Source: Omphiscola glabra (taxonomy: Eukaryota > Mollusca > Gastropoda > Lymnaeidae). From it: DNA of 64,000 bases. Below the pieces are notes generated by a model that worked only from the letters and a program-made list of their open reading frames with translations, searched no databases and was not told the origin of the DNA. A program made the translations under genes and the position numbers. The DNA is taken from positions 11,128,284 to 11,192,283 of the forward strand of contig OZ024808.1 of the NCBI GenBank assembly GCA_964017045.1, given 5' to 3'. Shown here piece by piece: positions 12,611-23,689 of the stretch (position 1 is its first letter; each line of letters opens with the position of its first letter).

Positions 12611-12637
12611 CCCAAGCTGGAGGAGGTCCAGCTTGGG
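12611..12637 (+). promoter_or_regulatory. perfect hairpin in the presumed TNF-like 3' UTR
   Basis: A 10-bp perfect inverted repeat, CCCAAGCTGG/CCAGCTTGGG, with a 7-nt loop, starting 8 bases after the stop codon. Position and GC content stand out in AT-rich sequence. A role in mRNA stability is only inference. It does not match the short-loop decay element of mammalian TNF mRNA. Confidence 0.4.
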
Positions 12638-12639
12638 GG

Positions 12640-13755
12640 TCATTTGCTTACTTCATGCTTGTATATATAAGACAGTGACGTTCATTTGGGTATCGAAATA
12701 TACATTGTAATTTATTTTTTTTTGGGGGGGGGGCCTCATAATTTATTGACACTTTAAAATTTTCTGAAAGTCTATTTTAATTACTGGCTAACATCAATTC
12801 CGTACATAACAACAATACTGTTGACCTTTTTTTTATCCTCACCATTTGTTCATCGAGATAAAAGTGTATGAACAAGAATAGGAAATGAACTAAAGTGGTA
12901 AGTGAGAAAGGAAGAGTAAATATAATAGAAGACAGAAAACACGGATGATAGGAATATATTTTTTTAAACTGAAAAAAAAAGAAAGAAGGAAAAGTAGTGT
13001 AGTAAACAGATTTGTTACACGTTGTTACACTTTGGTTACTTAAGCCACAAACCAGTGAGAATTAGATGTAAATTATTAGAGATGGAATATGAATTGACAT
13101 TTTTTGTAAGAATGAATTCAAATAAATATTATCGATGCGATGTCAAATTATGCAGTTCTCAAATTATGCAGTTCTCAAATTATGCAGTTCACAAATTGTG
13201 CAGTTCTCACTTGAATATAATGAACATTAAGTATTTAAAACTTTAGATTGATTTTTTTAAAAAGCATGGCATGAGTGTAGTTTTTGACCCCTGGCAAAGG
13301 CCGAAACACTTTCGGCGTCCTTCACTGACATGTAAAATGTATATTGTGTAATGAAGAAATTAATTTCCTATTCATAATTTCTTTAAACATTTTCTTTTTT
13401 TTTAAATAAAAGAAACTTTGCGATATCTCCATGTTGATTTCTAAGAGGCAGCTTGGTGGATAAAATAAAGTATGGGTTTTGTTTCATGCTTCAGTTGTGT
13501 ACAAGTTTGATATAAAATGTAAAAGTTTATTAGTCGTGTCTTTTGGGGAAGGATGTCACAAAGTGGGTAAGTTTCTCTAAAAACAACGTTGCGAAGCAAG
13601 AAGAGTGTCCAGATTGTATGATATAGTAATCAGTAATTAATAAGGGAAAGTTTGATATTCATTTTTTATAGGTTTAAATTGATACGATATTATTATTTCA
13701 TTTTTACCCTAGTATTTCCAATGTATTTCTGTGTCTGTGCTTAGATGTGTGTCAG
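12640..13755. other. non-coding stretch with small 16-bp repeat
   Basis: Contains T/G homopolymers at about 12715-12733 and four tandem copies of a TCAAATTATGCAGTTC unit at 13143-13206. No supported gene; the 13022-13246 open frame runs through the repeat. Confidence 0.45.
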
Positions 13756-13759
13756 TATT

Positions 13760-13835
13760 AAAGGCGCGTTCACACTGCGAATTTGTTGACAAAATGTGCT
13801 ACTCCTAAAGGTGCGTCCACAATGCGGATTTGTGC
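13760..13835 (+). repeat. duplicated AAAGGYGCGTYCACA motif
   Basis: AAAGGCGCGTTCACACTGCG at 13760 is repeated 47 bp later as AAAGGTGCGTCCACAATGCG. Such GYGCGTYCACA ends are common in DNA-transposon or MITE termini. No partner inverted repeat was located, so the class is open. Confidence 0.35.
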
Positions 13836-14620
13836 AAGCCAAAAATCTCAGTGGTAAAGACATGTTCAGAATTCATAACAGATATCCGACGTAGGTGATC
13901 ACATTGAGCAGAAACAGCTAAGTGGATTTATGTTCACCAATTTTCAAAACTAGCTCCAGACTCGGAGATATGAAACAAACTGACTGTTTCTTTGAAATCT
14001 TCAATATTCAAGCGGTTGGGCTATTTTAACTGATGAAATTACACACTAATTTTTTTAATGGAATTATCTGTCTTCAAATGTGTTGACCATTGCCATCATC
14101 ATGATTTTTATATATTTATTTTAAAAATTGTATATTCTAAATCAAAGTCCACTTTGTCAGCTCTTTGTTTAACTTTACAGCGAGCGTACCGTTGTTTTTT
14201 AAATTATAATATTTAAAAATATAATAAAGCTTCAGTGGTACACACTTTTTTGTCCACTGTCCACAAGTGGCTATTTCCTAACGTATTGTCCATTGAGGAC
14301 CTAGAAGATATTAAAGTGAAAATAAGCTGGGGTAGTAACATGGTCAGTCAGATAAAAAGTGTGGGCGCCTTGACGATGCCTCTCTTGGATAGAGCCAGAG
14401 GGAGACCGATCGGAGATAGACTTAGCGAGAAAACTTCGAAGACTGAGTAGCCAGATGGATCAGAGTTACATATGGACAGAGAAAAATAAAGAATGAGATT
14501 TACACCAGAGATGTGTCAGTTGCCCCATAAAGAGTAAATGTTCGGCTCATGACACACGTAAATTAAAGGAAGATCTAAAAACAACCTAATCAAAACACAT
14601 AATTCTCTATGTAAAAAGTC
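13836..14620. other. gene-free stretch
   Basis: A 71-codon + frame (14235-14450) has ordinary amino-acid composition (SIEDLEDIKVKISWG) but no recognised domain. It could be a fragment of an unknown element. Confidence 0.3.
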
Positions 14621-14624
14621 ACTA

Positions 14625-14825
14625 ACGATACCAGGTGGCGCTGATTTCACTAAATAAACTTCCCGCTAGCTGCACTAAATCGTAAGCGCTTTTGGTTCGC
14701 AATAATTTCTTTTCTTTTACTTTTACGGAAATAGTTCGTGAAATAAATGTGCGGTGTAAAAGTTGGTGGAACATAAGAATATTAATACAATTCAGGAGCG
14801 TTAAAATACGGAGGGTGGACTGCTA
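14625..14825 (+). repeat. dispersed repeat family D, copy 1
   Basis: Block containing CTGCACTAAATCGTAAG, then TAGTTCGTGAAATAAATGTG and CGGTGTAAAAG, then TTCAGGAGCGT. Aligned copies lie at about 17345, 49972 and 50572. The family class is unknown. Confidence 0.6.
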
Positions 14826-15285
14826 TACTATTAAGGTAGTATTAGTATAGATATTTACATCATACATCCACGAATGAAACAAGAAATTACACATTCATCT
14901 ACTATTTTAATCTTATTACAGCTATGTAGAAGATAAAACAAAAAAAAACTTTTCACCTCTGAGAAGAAGACCTTGCATTAATTATTTCCCTTAACATTTC
15001 TAAGAAGTAATACGACTTTTTTATTACTTCTTGTCTACAGTAATTGTTGATATAGTTAACGTAAATGATAAGAGACACCGACAGCCACCCTTACTTTGTG
15101 GGAAAAAGGGAAGAATGCCTCCAATCAGCATTTACCAATGAGCGATGCAGGGGAAAGGGGATGGGTGGTGGGGGGAGGGGCAGTGGTTTTACGAAGCAAA
15201 CTGTTATTTCTATATCGTATTAAAATATAACAATTAAAACGTTTTACCTATTAATACGTCGAAGGAGGTCGACAACAAAGGGGCG
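14826..15285. other. gene-free stretch
   Basis: AT-rich, with a G-rich patch at about 15150-15185. No feature recognised. Confidence 0.4.
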
Positions 15286-15600
15286 GTGGTTTTGTTTTCA
15301 CTGAAATATTACGCTCACATTTTCATCATCATCGCCTGTCGTCCCGTCTGGCGCATAGGCTACAAACAAAGGCTCTCCAGGCATCCCGGTCTTGGGAAAG
15401 TCTCTCCAGCTGCCCCCAGTTGTGCCCGCGCTTTTTGGCGTCTGCCTCCAGCTCCCTTCTCCGGGTATTTTTGGGATCGACCTCTTTTTCTCTTGTCCTG
15501 GGGGTTCCAAGTGAGGGCTTGTCTCGTGATATTTGATGTGGACTGGTCCCGGAAACGCTGGCGCATCTGTTGACCGAATGTCCCTCACTGTAACTTCCGG
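15286..15600 (-). pseudogene. LINE reverse-transcriptase C-terminal fragment
   Basis: The - strand frames at 15566-15360 and 15588-15298 carry ITRQALTWNPQDKRKRGR followed by a charged stretch, then a Leu-Cys-x-x-Tyr-Ala-Pro-Asp end in the alternate frame. The motif (R/K)-x-ALxWxPQxKRKRGRPxxxW is the conserved tail of RTE/CR1-type LINE polyproteins in marine and freshwater invertebrates. Frameshifts split it, so it is dead. GC content is well above the surroundings. Confidence 0.7.
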
Positions 15601-17058
15601 GGGAGGCCAGGGCGGAGGGGGAACCCTACGTGAGGAGAATGTTGTATGGCACAGCTCAGCAGATGGAGTTGATTGCCAATTTACTAGCCGGGGTCTTAAG
15701 AGAGTAATCTCAGGCCTTCACCAGAATATTTGTGTTAGTTAGTGGCAATTATTTAAGAGTGTCGTGTTTTTTTTTAAGGCTTTTAAGAGTGTCGTATATT
15801 TTTGTGTCAAAAACAAATTGGGTACATGGCTAAATATTACTCCTTTCTTTTCTCACAGTCTTAATCCACAAACTGGATAGCGTACGGTTTGTTATAATTC
15901 ATATGTCGACCCATAATGTGTCTATGAGGAACAAAGGTACAAAATAAGGTTAAGACTTTTAAAATTATGCTTATGAATAAACTATAGCATTTTAATCGAT
16001 CTGGCATTTTGCTGCACCAGTACAACTAACAAAACATTAAACTTAGGTTAAACTCTTCGTCAAGAAATTTTCATCGAAAATTGTATCGTGCACTCTAAGG
16101 TGCAGCCCTGAAATATACAATGATATACAAGATAATGCTTGAAGCTAATTATAGATCCATTATTGTCAAAAGCTTTTTATAGTGACCGAATATTTTCCAA
16201 GCTCCAATGGTCGGTAAAGCAGAATTTATTATTTTTTTTAGAAATCTGTATTGTTTTTTTTTACCTTGTGTTACTATTTAGTTGAAAAAGAATCTATTTT
16301 CAAGTATTGTTAACCGGGACATTTCGAGTGGTTAGAACACAAGGGTTCTTATCAAAGTCTGCCCAGCACCCATAAAAAATGGATCAGAAGGAGACAATGT
16401 CAATGTTACGTGGAAATCCATACACACTTCAAAAGAAAACGCACACAATTTTCAAGATTACTTATGAAAAAGCGTTTTAAAAAATGTAACTTTATAAAAT
16501 GGGAGCTCATTATATGTCATATTTTGTTGTCACGTCTGCTTAATTTTGAATAGATTTTGTTTAAAGGCGTAGCTTGAAAGTAAAGATAACGAATGCTTTT
16601 CAAAAAATAATTTGTTATAAAACTCCGCTGAAAGTTAAATCAATTTAAAACATATTTATATTGCTATTTAGTAAAAGGATACACCAACATCTGTATACGT
16701 TTCACTAACCCATCAATATTTTTTTTATTCGAGCTGCAAACAATTTTTAAAATCAAGATGGGTTAGCGGCACTACTAAAAATTTTAGAATCCCTCTTTTT
16801 TTTAACAGTGTATTATAATTCCTTACACATAACCATATGTTTGAACCAATAGTCTTTTATGAATGTACTTTAATTTGTTTTGCATTGAGAAAACTAGCAA
16901 GGTTTTGTAAAAAAAAAAAAAAAAAAAAATATTTATTTGGACCAATATTTACCACTCGACAAAATAACACAGACATGTCGCCACAACAATCGTTTTAAAT
17001 GTTTCGAAAGTTTAAATTTAATTACTTTCGATTCCTTTTCCTTTTAACCTTATAAAAT

Positions 17059-17121
<63 letters not shown>

Positions 17122-17344
17122 GAAACGAGTAATTTGTTTCTATAATGTCTGCAACACGGTTTGGAAACCGTCTCTTATAGTTGGGTGTCTCAGAAACTAT
17201 AGGAACCATGTTCCAATGACGATAGATCTAAAGGTACTTGCTAAACGTGTTTCTTTCTGACAATTTGTTGTGTTTAGATTTTTTTTTTCAATAAATTATG
17301 TTCTCTAGGTATGAAAGAAAGTATGGTTCAATAGCATGAACAAA
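15601..17344. other. gene-free stretch with long homopolymers
   Basis: No gene recognised. Notable are an A-run at about 16910-16929 and a 60-base T-run at 17061-17120. The latter, read on -, could be the poly(A) tail of a retroposed sequence, though the sequence before it shows nothing recognisable. Confidence 0.45.
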
Positions 17345-17515
17345 AAAATTTTTTTTTAATGAAATTCCCGATAGCAGCGCTAAATGAGACTCTTAAAAAT
17401 ACTGCACGTGCGTCTGGTTCGTCTAATGTTTTTTTCAAAGGAAATAATCTAAATTTAAATATGATGTAATAAATATGCAGTCTAAAATGGGGTTTAATAC
17501 GTTATTTCATCCCAC
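17345..17515 (+). repeat. dispersed repeat family D, copy 2
   Basis: Shares ATTCCCGATAGCAGCGCTAA and the following GTGCGTCTGGTTCGT / AATAAATATGCAGT blocks with the copies at 14625, 49972 and 50572. Confidence 0.5.
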
Positions 17516-18635
17516 TTAAGCTTACATAGAAAATTTCTGCCCACACCTGTCTTTTAAAAAAAGTTATTTAGTTAGTTAAATAAAAAAATTAAAACATAAT
17601 TTAAAAAATAAAAGTAAGATAAATATTTAAATTTTTAAATATTTGTATTTAATTAAGTTACAAAATAATTTATTTATTAAAATATATATATTTTTTTAAA
17701 ATTTTTTGTAACTTAAATTTAAATCAATTAAATTAAAATTTTATTTTATTTAACTAAGTTGCAAAGTAAACAAAAAAAAACAACAACACAAATTTAATGT
17801 GGTTTGCATTTCCATATTAAACTTGAACATTTTAAACTTTATTTTATTCAAAATACGATCAATGAAGCTTTATTGTAAGAAAATCCCAGCCAATACAAAA
17901 ATAAGACATTAATGTAATGAGGAATTCGAGATGTGTTTCTGGCCATGTACGCAGCTTTATATTCACCCACCACATAAAATACAATTCTTCTAAAATTTAG
18001 AAATATAATTGAAATGTAATTACAGGCCGACAACGTGTAATCCATTCGTATGTTAAATGTAAACCCTTAGGCGTGAAGGGTTAATAATGTTAACGTCTCC
18101 AAGTTATATAAGTATTTTTAACCTCGTCTAGCGCGAATACGAAATACTGAAGTTATAACATTCATTTCGTATATTATCAAGAACAATTAGTAGTGGTGGA
18201 ACCATTTAAAGCAACTTTCCTTGGGGACGAGAAAGTCTTTAGTTTGAAAAAAATCCACTGGACGCTGATCATGCAGTGTTAGTTAAGCAAGCAGAAGTCA
18301 GCATATTTTCTTTAGTCTTGTTGAAGAAAAAATAATATTTTAGTCCAAAATAGACGTTTTTTCAGGTCACCTCTGACGGCATACAACTAGATCGAGACAA
18401 GCTTGTCGCTCAACCATTTATTCTGCATTATGCTCGGTTTCTGCTGCACCGTTCTTCTTATTTTATGGTACGTATGTTTCATTGGTACGGGTGTCATGTT
18501 GTCAATGTAAGAGTTGTGAGAAGACAAAGGACAGATACAGGCCTATGTAATCTTAAGATTCTGCAAGCTATTACGAAAGTTTTATTCCTTTTTAAAACAT
18601 TTTTTCAAGATCTCTTATTTGCTAAATAATGTGCC
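17516..18635. other. gene-free stretch
   Basis: Strongly AT-rich (near-palindromic TAAATATTTAAA-type sequence around 17560-17760). No gene or RNA recognised. Confidence 0.4.
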
Positions 18636-18639
18636 CCAA

Positions 18640-19245
18640 ATCCAAGCTCGGGGATGAAAATGCAGCAAATACTTGATCGTTTTGTTATGGCCAGTTACAA
18701 GCATGGCCTAAAAATCAATATGAAAAAAAACAGTGATCGTGCACCAGCTAGCTCCGGGAAAAGCTGACATAGAAACCTAAAATATCAGTGAATTGACAGA
18801 ATCTCCAAGCAGTGGGAAAATTCACATATATATAAAAGCATCCTCAGTAGCAATAGACGATGAGATCAACCGAATTTTCCAAGGCATTTCTTTTCAAAAG
18901 GCTTCGCAATAGTGTCTGGGAGCGATGGAGTCTCAGTCTTTTAAATAAGCTGAAAGGATGTAGGGCATTCGTATTAACATATCTCCTATATACTCGCGAA
19001 ACGTTTACAGTGTACAGCAAACTTCTTAGACAACAAAACCATCCCCCCACTTACGCTGTCTACGTAAACTTTTTGACATATGGTCGCACGACAAAATTCC
19101 TGATTCAGAAATACAGGCTGACTTGATCAGCATCCCCATCTACAAAAAAGTTGAAGTTAGATGAACAGGGATGTGCGAGAACGTGACAATAGACCTCCTA
19201 AATACGTACTGTTATTCTCCAGTTGGGAAATGCTCAGGTGGTGGG
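18640..19245 (+). pseudogene. LINE reverse-transcriptase remnant
   Basis: Begins with MQQILDRFVMASYKHGLKIN, the conserved segment after the YADD/FADD loop. The frame at 18860-19126 then carries RLRNSVWERWSLSLLNKLKG and later frames FTVYSKLLRQ. This is the pattern of RTE/CR1-like LINEs between the catalytic loop and the C-terminal WxGHVxRM region. Several frameshifts and stops; not functional. It is a different family from the LINE at 31127-32095. Confidence 0.75.
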
Positions 19246-19254
19246 TAGTAAAAT

Positions 19255-19575
19255 ACGCTTTATTTACTGCCTAAAATCTTCACTTAAAAGGCATAGTTTA
19301 TTACAGATATTTTGTAGTAAAGACATTTAGTAGCAAAGACAGTTTGTAAAACATGCATTTAATAGTGCAGGCTTTTAATAGTACACACATTTAATAGTAC
19401 AGACATTTATTAGTTCAGACATTCAATATACAAACATTAAATAGCAAAGCCATTTAATATACATACATTTGGTAGTACAGGTTTTTAATAGTACACACAT
19501 AGAGTAGTACAGGTTTTTAATAGTACATACATAGAGTAATACAGGCATCTAGTACTACATACAAGATCAGAGTTC
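19255..19575. repeat. degenerate 14-16 bp minisatellite (TAGTA-CA family)
   Basis: About 20 diverged units of the type CATTTAATAGTACAGA. The same kind of unit (ATTGAGTAGTACACAC) makes up 28590-28930, so the two loci share one repeat family. Confidence 0.7.
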
Positions 19576-20319
19576 TGATTCAATAAACTTGACATTTCGA
19601 TTTCTTATAGGAAAAAATGATTTTTTTTTAAAAATCTAATCAAGAGGATCCATTACCTCACTGGCTTGACACAAAAACATAACATATAAACTAATTTTTA
19701 AAGGAGGACATTTTATACAAAGTGTCCATAAAATTTGAAAAGAAAACCTTGATTTACCTTTATCTTATCTCTTCGTGTAAAATAATTTATTTATTTTTGA
19801 AATTTTAATTTGTGTGGCAATCAAGGGTAAAAATTTGTTTACATTACATTTCCATTGTTGCTTTTATTACAAATTGAGTTTATTAGTCAATAACGTACAT
19901 TTGTATTGGAAAAAATTTCAAAAGTAAAAAAAAAAAATGAAATTCTAAAATAATATTTAAAATTTCGTTTCTAAACATTATTTTGTTTCATTTTTTTAAT
20001 GATTTGAATTGTCAAGTATCGCATATATCATTAATTTAAACTATTTCTAAAAAATAAAAAAATAAATATAAATGTGTGTGTGTGTGCTGAGAAAAAATAG
20101 ACATTATATATTAATTGTACGTATTATTATTTAAAAATGTATAATTTAATTTTTAAAAAAAATTGTTATGGAAAAGTCGCTTGTTTTTATTTTATATTTA
20201 TAAGACAAATACTTCGCTTGCAATAATCTAAATGTTACACGATCGTTAATTTTAAAAAAAATTATTTTATTGAATCTTTCGCTATTTTCTGTTGTTTTTT
20301 TTTTTTAAATATAAGTTTG

Positions 20320-20504
20320 TGATATAAACGGAATAGCAGATTTAAATAATTGAGAACCACTTAAAATGCATTTCACCGCTGCTGTTGCAGCTATAAATAC
20401 AACAGGAATTGGAAGTTTCAGTGTTAGACCGCTGGTAGCTTTGTCGTGGGCTATTAACCTCTCAGTAAACGACAATCTAAACCGTTCTTTAGGAAATGCT
20501 TCGA
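20320..20504 (+). promoter_or_regulatory. GIMAP A promoter and 5' non-coding exon
   Basis: Contains TTGAGAACCAC (near 20350), a TATA-like CTATAAATAC at 20391-20400, and a block with CTCAGTAAACGACAATCTA ending at a GTAAGT donor (20505). The same order of blocks lies upstream of GIMAP C (44305-44493) and, inverted, of GIMAP B (43165-43000). The non-coding exon and the intron 20505-22463 are inferred from this conservation and the splice consensus. Confidence 0.5.
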
Positions 20505-22484
20505 GTAAGTTTTAAATATACTTAAATATATTAAATAGTTAACCTAAGCAGCAAGTAGGAAAAACTAAGTGTTTAGTGTTTATTTTATATTTTAAAAGAT
20601 TTATACTTTTTATTATACCTTTAAAATATATCAAAGTTTAATAGGTAAAATAACAACGCTAAAACCAGAAAATCTCCTGTGTCGTGACTAACTTTTTTAC
20701 ACTATGGATTTATATAAGATTTACAGATCAATAGTGAAACTGTAGAAAGCCCTGGTGGTACTATAATAGTGAGCCTTTAAGATAATTTGTGTATTTATTT
20801 TTTTTAATTTTTTTTTGGTTGGGGGTGGGGGCCGACAGTGCCATAAACAGTTGATAAAGCTGTTAACATCATCTGAACCCAGTGTTGACCAGCATAAGGT
20901 GCGTACTCATTGAGACGTTTTTAAAAGATATATTTCTTTTTTCAAAATTATGAAATTATTAATTAAATGTTGTAGCGTAAGACAGCGTGTAACAGCTTCG
21001 AGAAGCCATGCCAACAGCTTGCCATTGAGTCCTTTTAGCGTGAGAAGAAGATTTAAGACAAATATATTTTGAACCTTGTCATACAATTGTTAATTTTTAA
21101 TTAGGAAACTAAGCAGATCTTATGGTGAATGGATTGGGTTACAGCTTTAATTTTTAATTACAGATTTTTAGAATAAATTGTGTATTCTTTTTTTAAGTTC
21201 TTGCAAACTTTACGCTCACCTTTAATAATTTATTTTTTTCCAATTTTACATTAATATCCTAAAGTAAGTTGGTAAGACATCGAGTAAACAATTCTATTCA
21301 AGTTGTAATATGTATTAATTAATAAACTAAACTATAATTTAAACTTATGCATTGAATCTTGTAGAGCATTTTCTTTCTTCCTCAAACACAAACGTTCCTT
21401 TCTCCAGTTCTTAGCTGTTTGCGTCTAAAAGTCATCTATTATCATTAGCTCCCTAGCAATCACAGTAACTTTTTGTAAAAACGACCAGTTAACGACGTGT
21501 GGGTTGCTAAGTTTGTGAGACGGTGTGATTTCATTTTGGCTTTAAAAAAAATAAAAATAAACGTAATCAGAACTATAGAAATGTTTAAAGACGTGTACAC
21601 TACAGTGTAAATACATACAACTTACTTTGCAATGGTAAGTCGATTCGATAATAATGTATTGTTCACCACAATGTTTTTATTTTTTTTGTTTTTGTCATTA
21701 CTAAACATTTGATTGGGCATAAATATATTCCGGGATCAGCATTCATTAATGCCTTGTAATTTTCTTCTTTGAAGAATCTCTAGAAAATTAAAATTCAACG
21801 AAGGAAAAACAAAAATTAAGATCTTGAAATACAAATAGCCTGATTATTTGATTCTTTGAATAATTGATAAGCAAATCATGAAATGAAAATGAAATAAAAT
21901 AAAAATGCACTCGGTACTGAAGAGATTATAAACGTCGACCTCCTCTAAGTGAACACTCAACATAAATTGTTATTCGTTAAGTATTGCATCAAAACTGAAA
22001 TATAAACTGCAACCACTATGCGTGTACGCTTGGCTTGGAAATACTAGATGAAGATATCTCAAAATAGGTAATGAGAGTTGGCATCATACGTCGATTAATA
22101 TAAACCCACTCAGTCCATGAAACTCTTTAATGTCATTCAGATAATTGTAATGTATTTTTTTTTAAAATCAGGCTTCGTATCCATATAACAGACACAGTAA
22201 TGGACACCACTTAAATTAAATTCTTAGTAATATTTACAACATAAAATTAAACTAGATTTTTTTTTTTTTTTTAATTTTAATTATTTTTTGGATGGGAGGG
22301 GGCAGATGGGGGTATGGTGGAGTTTTATGAAACAAAAATATTTACAAAAGCTTTCTAACGATAATAAATCAATTTTTGTATCTAATAAATACCTTACATA
22401 ATTGTAATAATTTATTTTATAACGCGATTATATAATATATCAAATTTATCTCATTTCTTAAAGGTGGACTTGCACCAATAATAT

Positions 22485-23681
22485 ATGAAGATGGCAAGTC
22501 GAGGAACATTCCTTAACTTCGTTTTGCTAGGAAAAACAGGACATGGTAAAAGTTCTACTGGAAATACAATTTTGGGCCGTGAAGCATTTAAAGAGTCGGA
22601 TGCTTCAGTTTCAGAGACAAAGGTTTGCACTTTAGAATGTTCCATGAGAGATGAGACACTGATTAGAGTTGTAGATTCTCCAGGTCTTATGGACACACAT
22701 GATCCAATTGAATCCACACTATCAGAAATAGGTCAAGCAATGAGCTTATGTCCAGGAGGTTTTAATGCCATTATTTTTGTCGTGAGGTTTGGTATCAGAT
22801 TCACAGAGGAGGAGAGGCAAGTTTTTATCACACTGAAAAAATACTTTGGCAAAAATATACTAAGAGATTTCGGTGTTATGATTTTATCCTATGGTGACTC
22901 TTTTTACAATAAGTATAATAAAAAACGTACATTCCAAGAATGGCTCAATGAGCAGAAAAGTACAGACAGGGAAGCGCCATTTGTTCAACTACTAAACGAA
23001 TGCAACAGTAGATGTGTCTTGTTCTACAACTGTGGGGACATGTTTGAAAAGCTGCAAAAAGAAAGTGTCCGAGAAATGTTTGATCTTATTCGTAGAGAAA
23101 TACCCAAACCTTACACAAGTTACCATTTCCAAAACGCCAAAACTACAAGGGAAATATTAGTTAAGAAATTACGAGCACCCGCGTTATGTACGAAGATTCA
23201 AGAAGAGCTTAGTCTGTTGATGGATCAACTCAATAGGGATATGATAAAGAACGTGGTATCCTATGATGACATGACATACAAAATACAAGATATTGAACAA
23301 GAATTGGTCAAGCTTAACGATGATTCTAAAGAATTTATTTCCTTCAAAAGACAAATTGATGGACTGAAGGAAAACTTGAAACATATAAGAGAAGCAGAGA
23401 ATGATAAAGTGAAACAAAAAGCGCAGCAAGAACAAATGATGAAGGACCTGGAGACGTTGAAGAAATGCCCAAGCGGTCTTGATCTCTTTGCTCGTGGATG
23501 TTTATATGGGATGACAAAGGTGTTTACAACCATCGGCGATTTTGTTACTCATGGTGCAGTTAGGAATGCCTTTACATATATTGAACATTTAGTTGAAAAT
23601 TTTGTTGATGAAGCAATTCAACAGCATAACGATTACGATGCAGCTCTAAGGCGGACACAAGACCTTAAGAAAATAAAATAA
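22485..23681 (+). CDS. GIMAP A: AIG1-type GTPase with coiled-coil tail
   Basis: A 398-residue GTPase of the immune-associated nucleotide-binding (GIMAP/AIG1) family. These bind GTP, often assemble on intracellular membranes, and act in lymphocyte survival in vertebrates; molluscs have expanded families linked to immune and stress responses (family knowledge). Visible motifs: P-loop GKTGHGKS at residues 16-23, switch II DSPG at 64-67, the GIMAP-specific box FNAIIFVVRFGIRFTEEE at about 93-110, a G4-equivalent SYGDS at about 135, and RCVLFYN at about 176-182. Residues about 235-320 are Lys/Glu-rich coiled coil. No clear membrane anchor. The start may be the second Met (22491), the one conserved with GIMAP C. 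A TTTCTTAAAG acceptor ends at 22463, so the 5' UTR is probably spliced. AATAAA at 23712 may be the poly(A) signal. The frame is intact. Confidence 0.93.
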   Translation: MKMASRGTFLNFVLLGKTGHGKSSTGNTILGREAFKESDASVSETKVCTLECSMRDETLIRVVDSPGLMDTHDPIESTLSEIGQAMSLCPGGFNAIIFVVRFGIRFTEEERQVFITLKKYFGKNILRDFGVMILSYGDSFYNKYNKKRTFQEWLNEQKSTDREAPFVQLLNECNSRCVLFYNCGDMFEKLQKESVREMFDLIRREIPKPYTSYHFQNAKTTREILVKKLRAPALCTKIQEELSLLMDQLNRDMIKNVVSYDDMTYKIQDIEQELVKLNDDSKEFISFKRQIDGLKENLKHIREAENDKVKQKAQQEQMMKDLETLKKCPSGLDLFARGCLYGMTKVFTTIGDFVTHGAVRNAFTYIEHLVENFVDEAIQQHNDYDAALRRTQDLKKIK

Positions 23682-23689
23682 ATTGCAAG

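Noticed and set aside
22451..23533. - strand frames over GIMAP A (and 46072-47187 over GIMAP C)
   Set aside because: Antisense shadows of the GIMAP coding exons.
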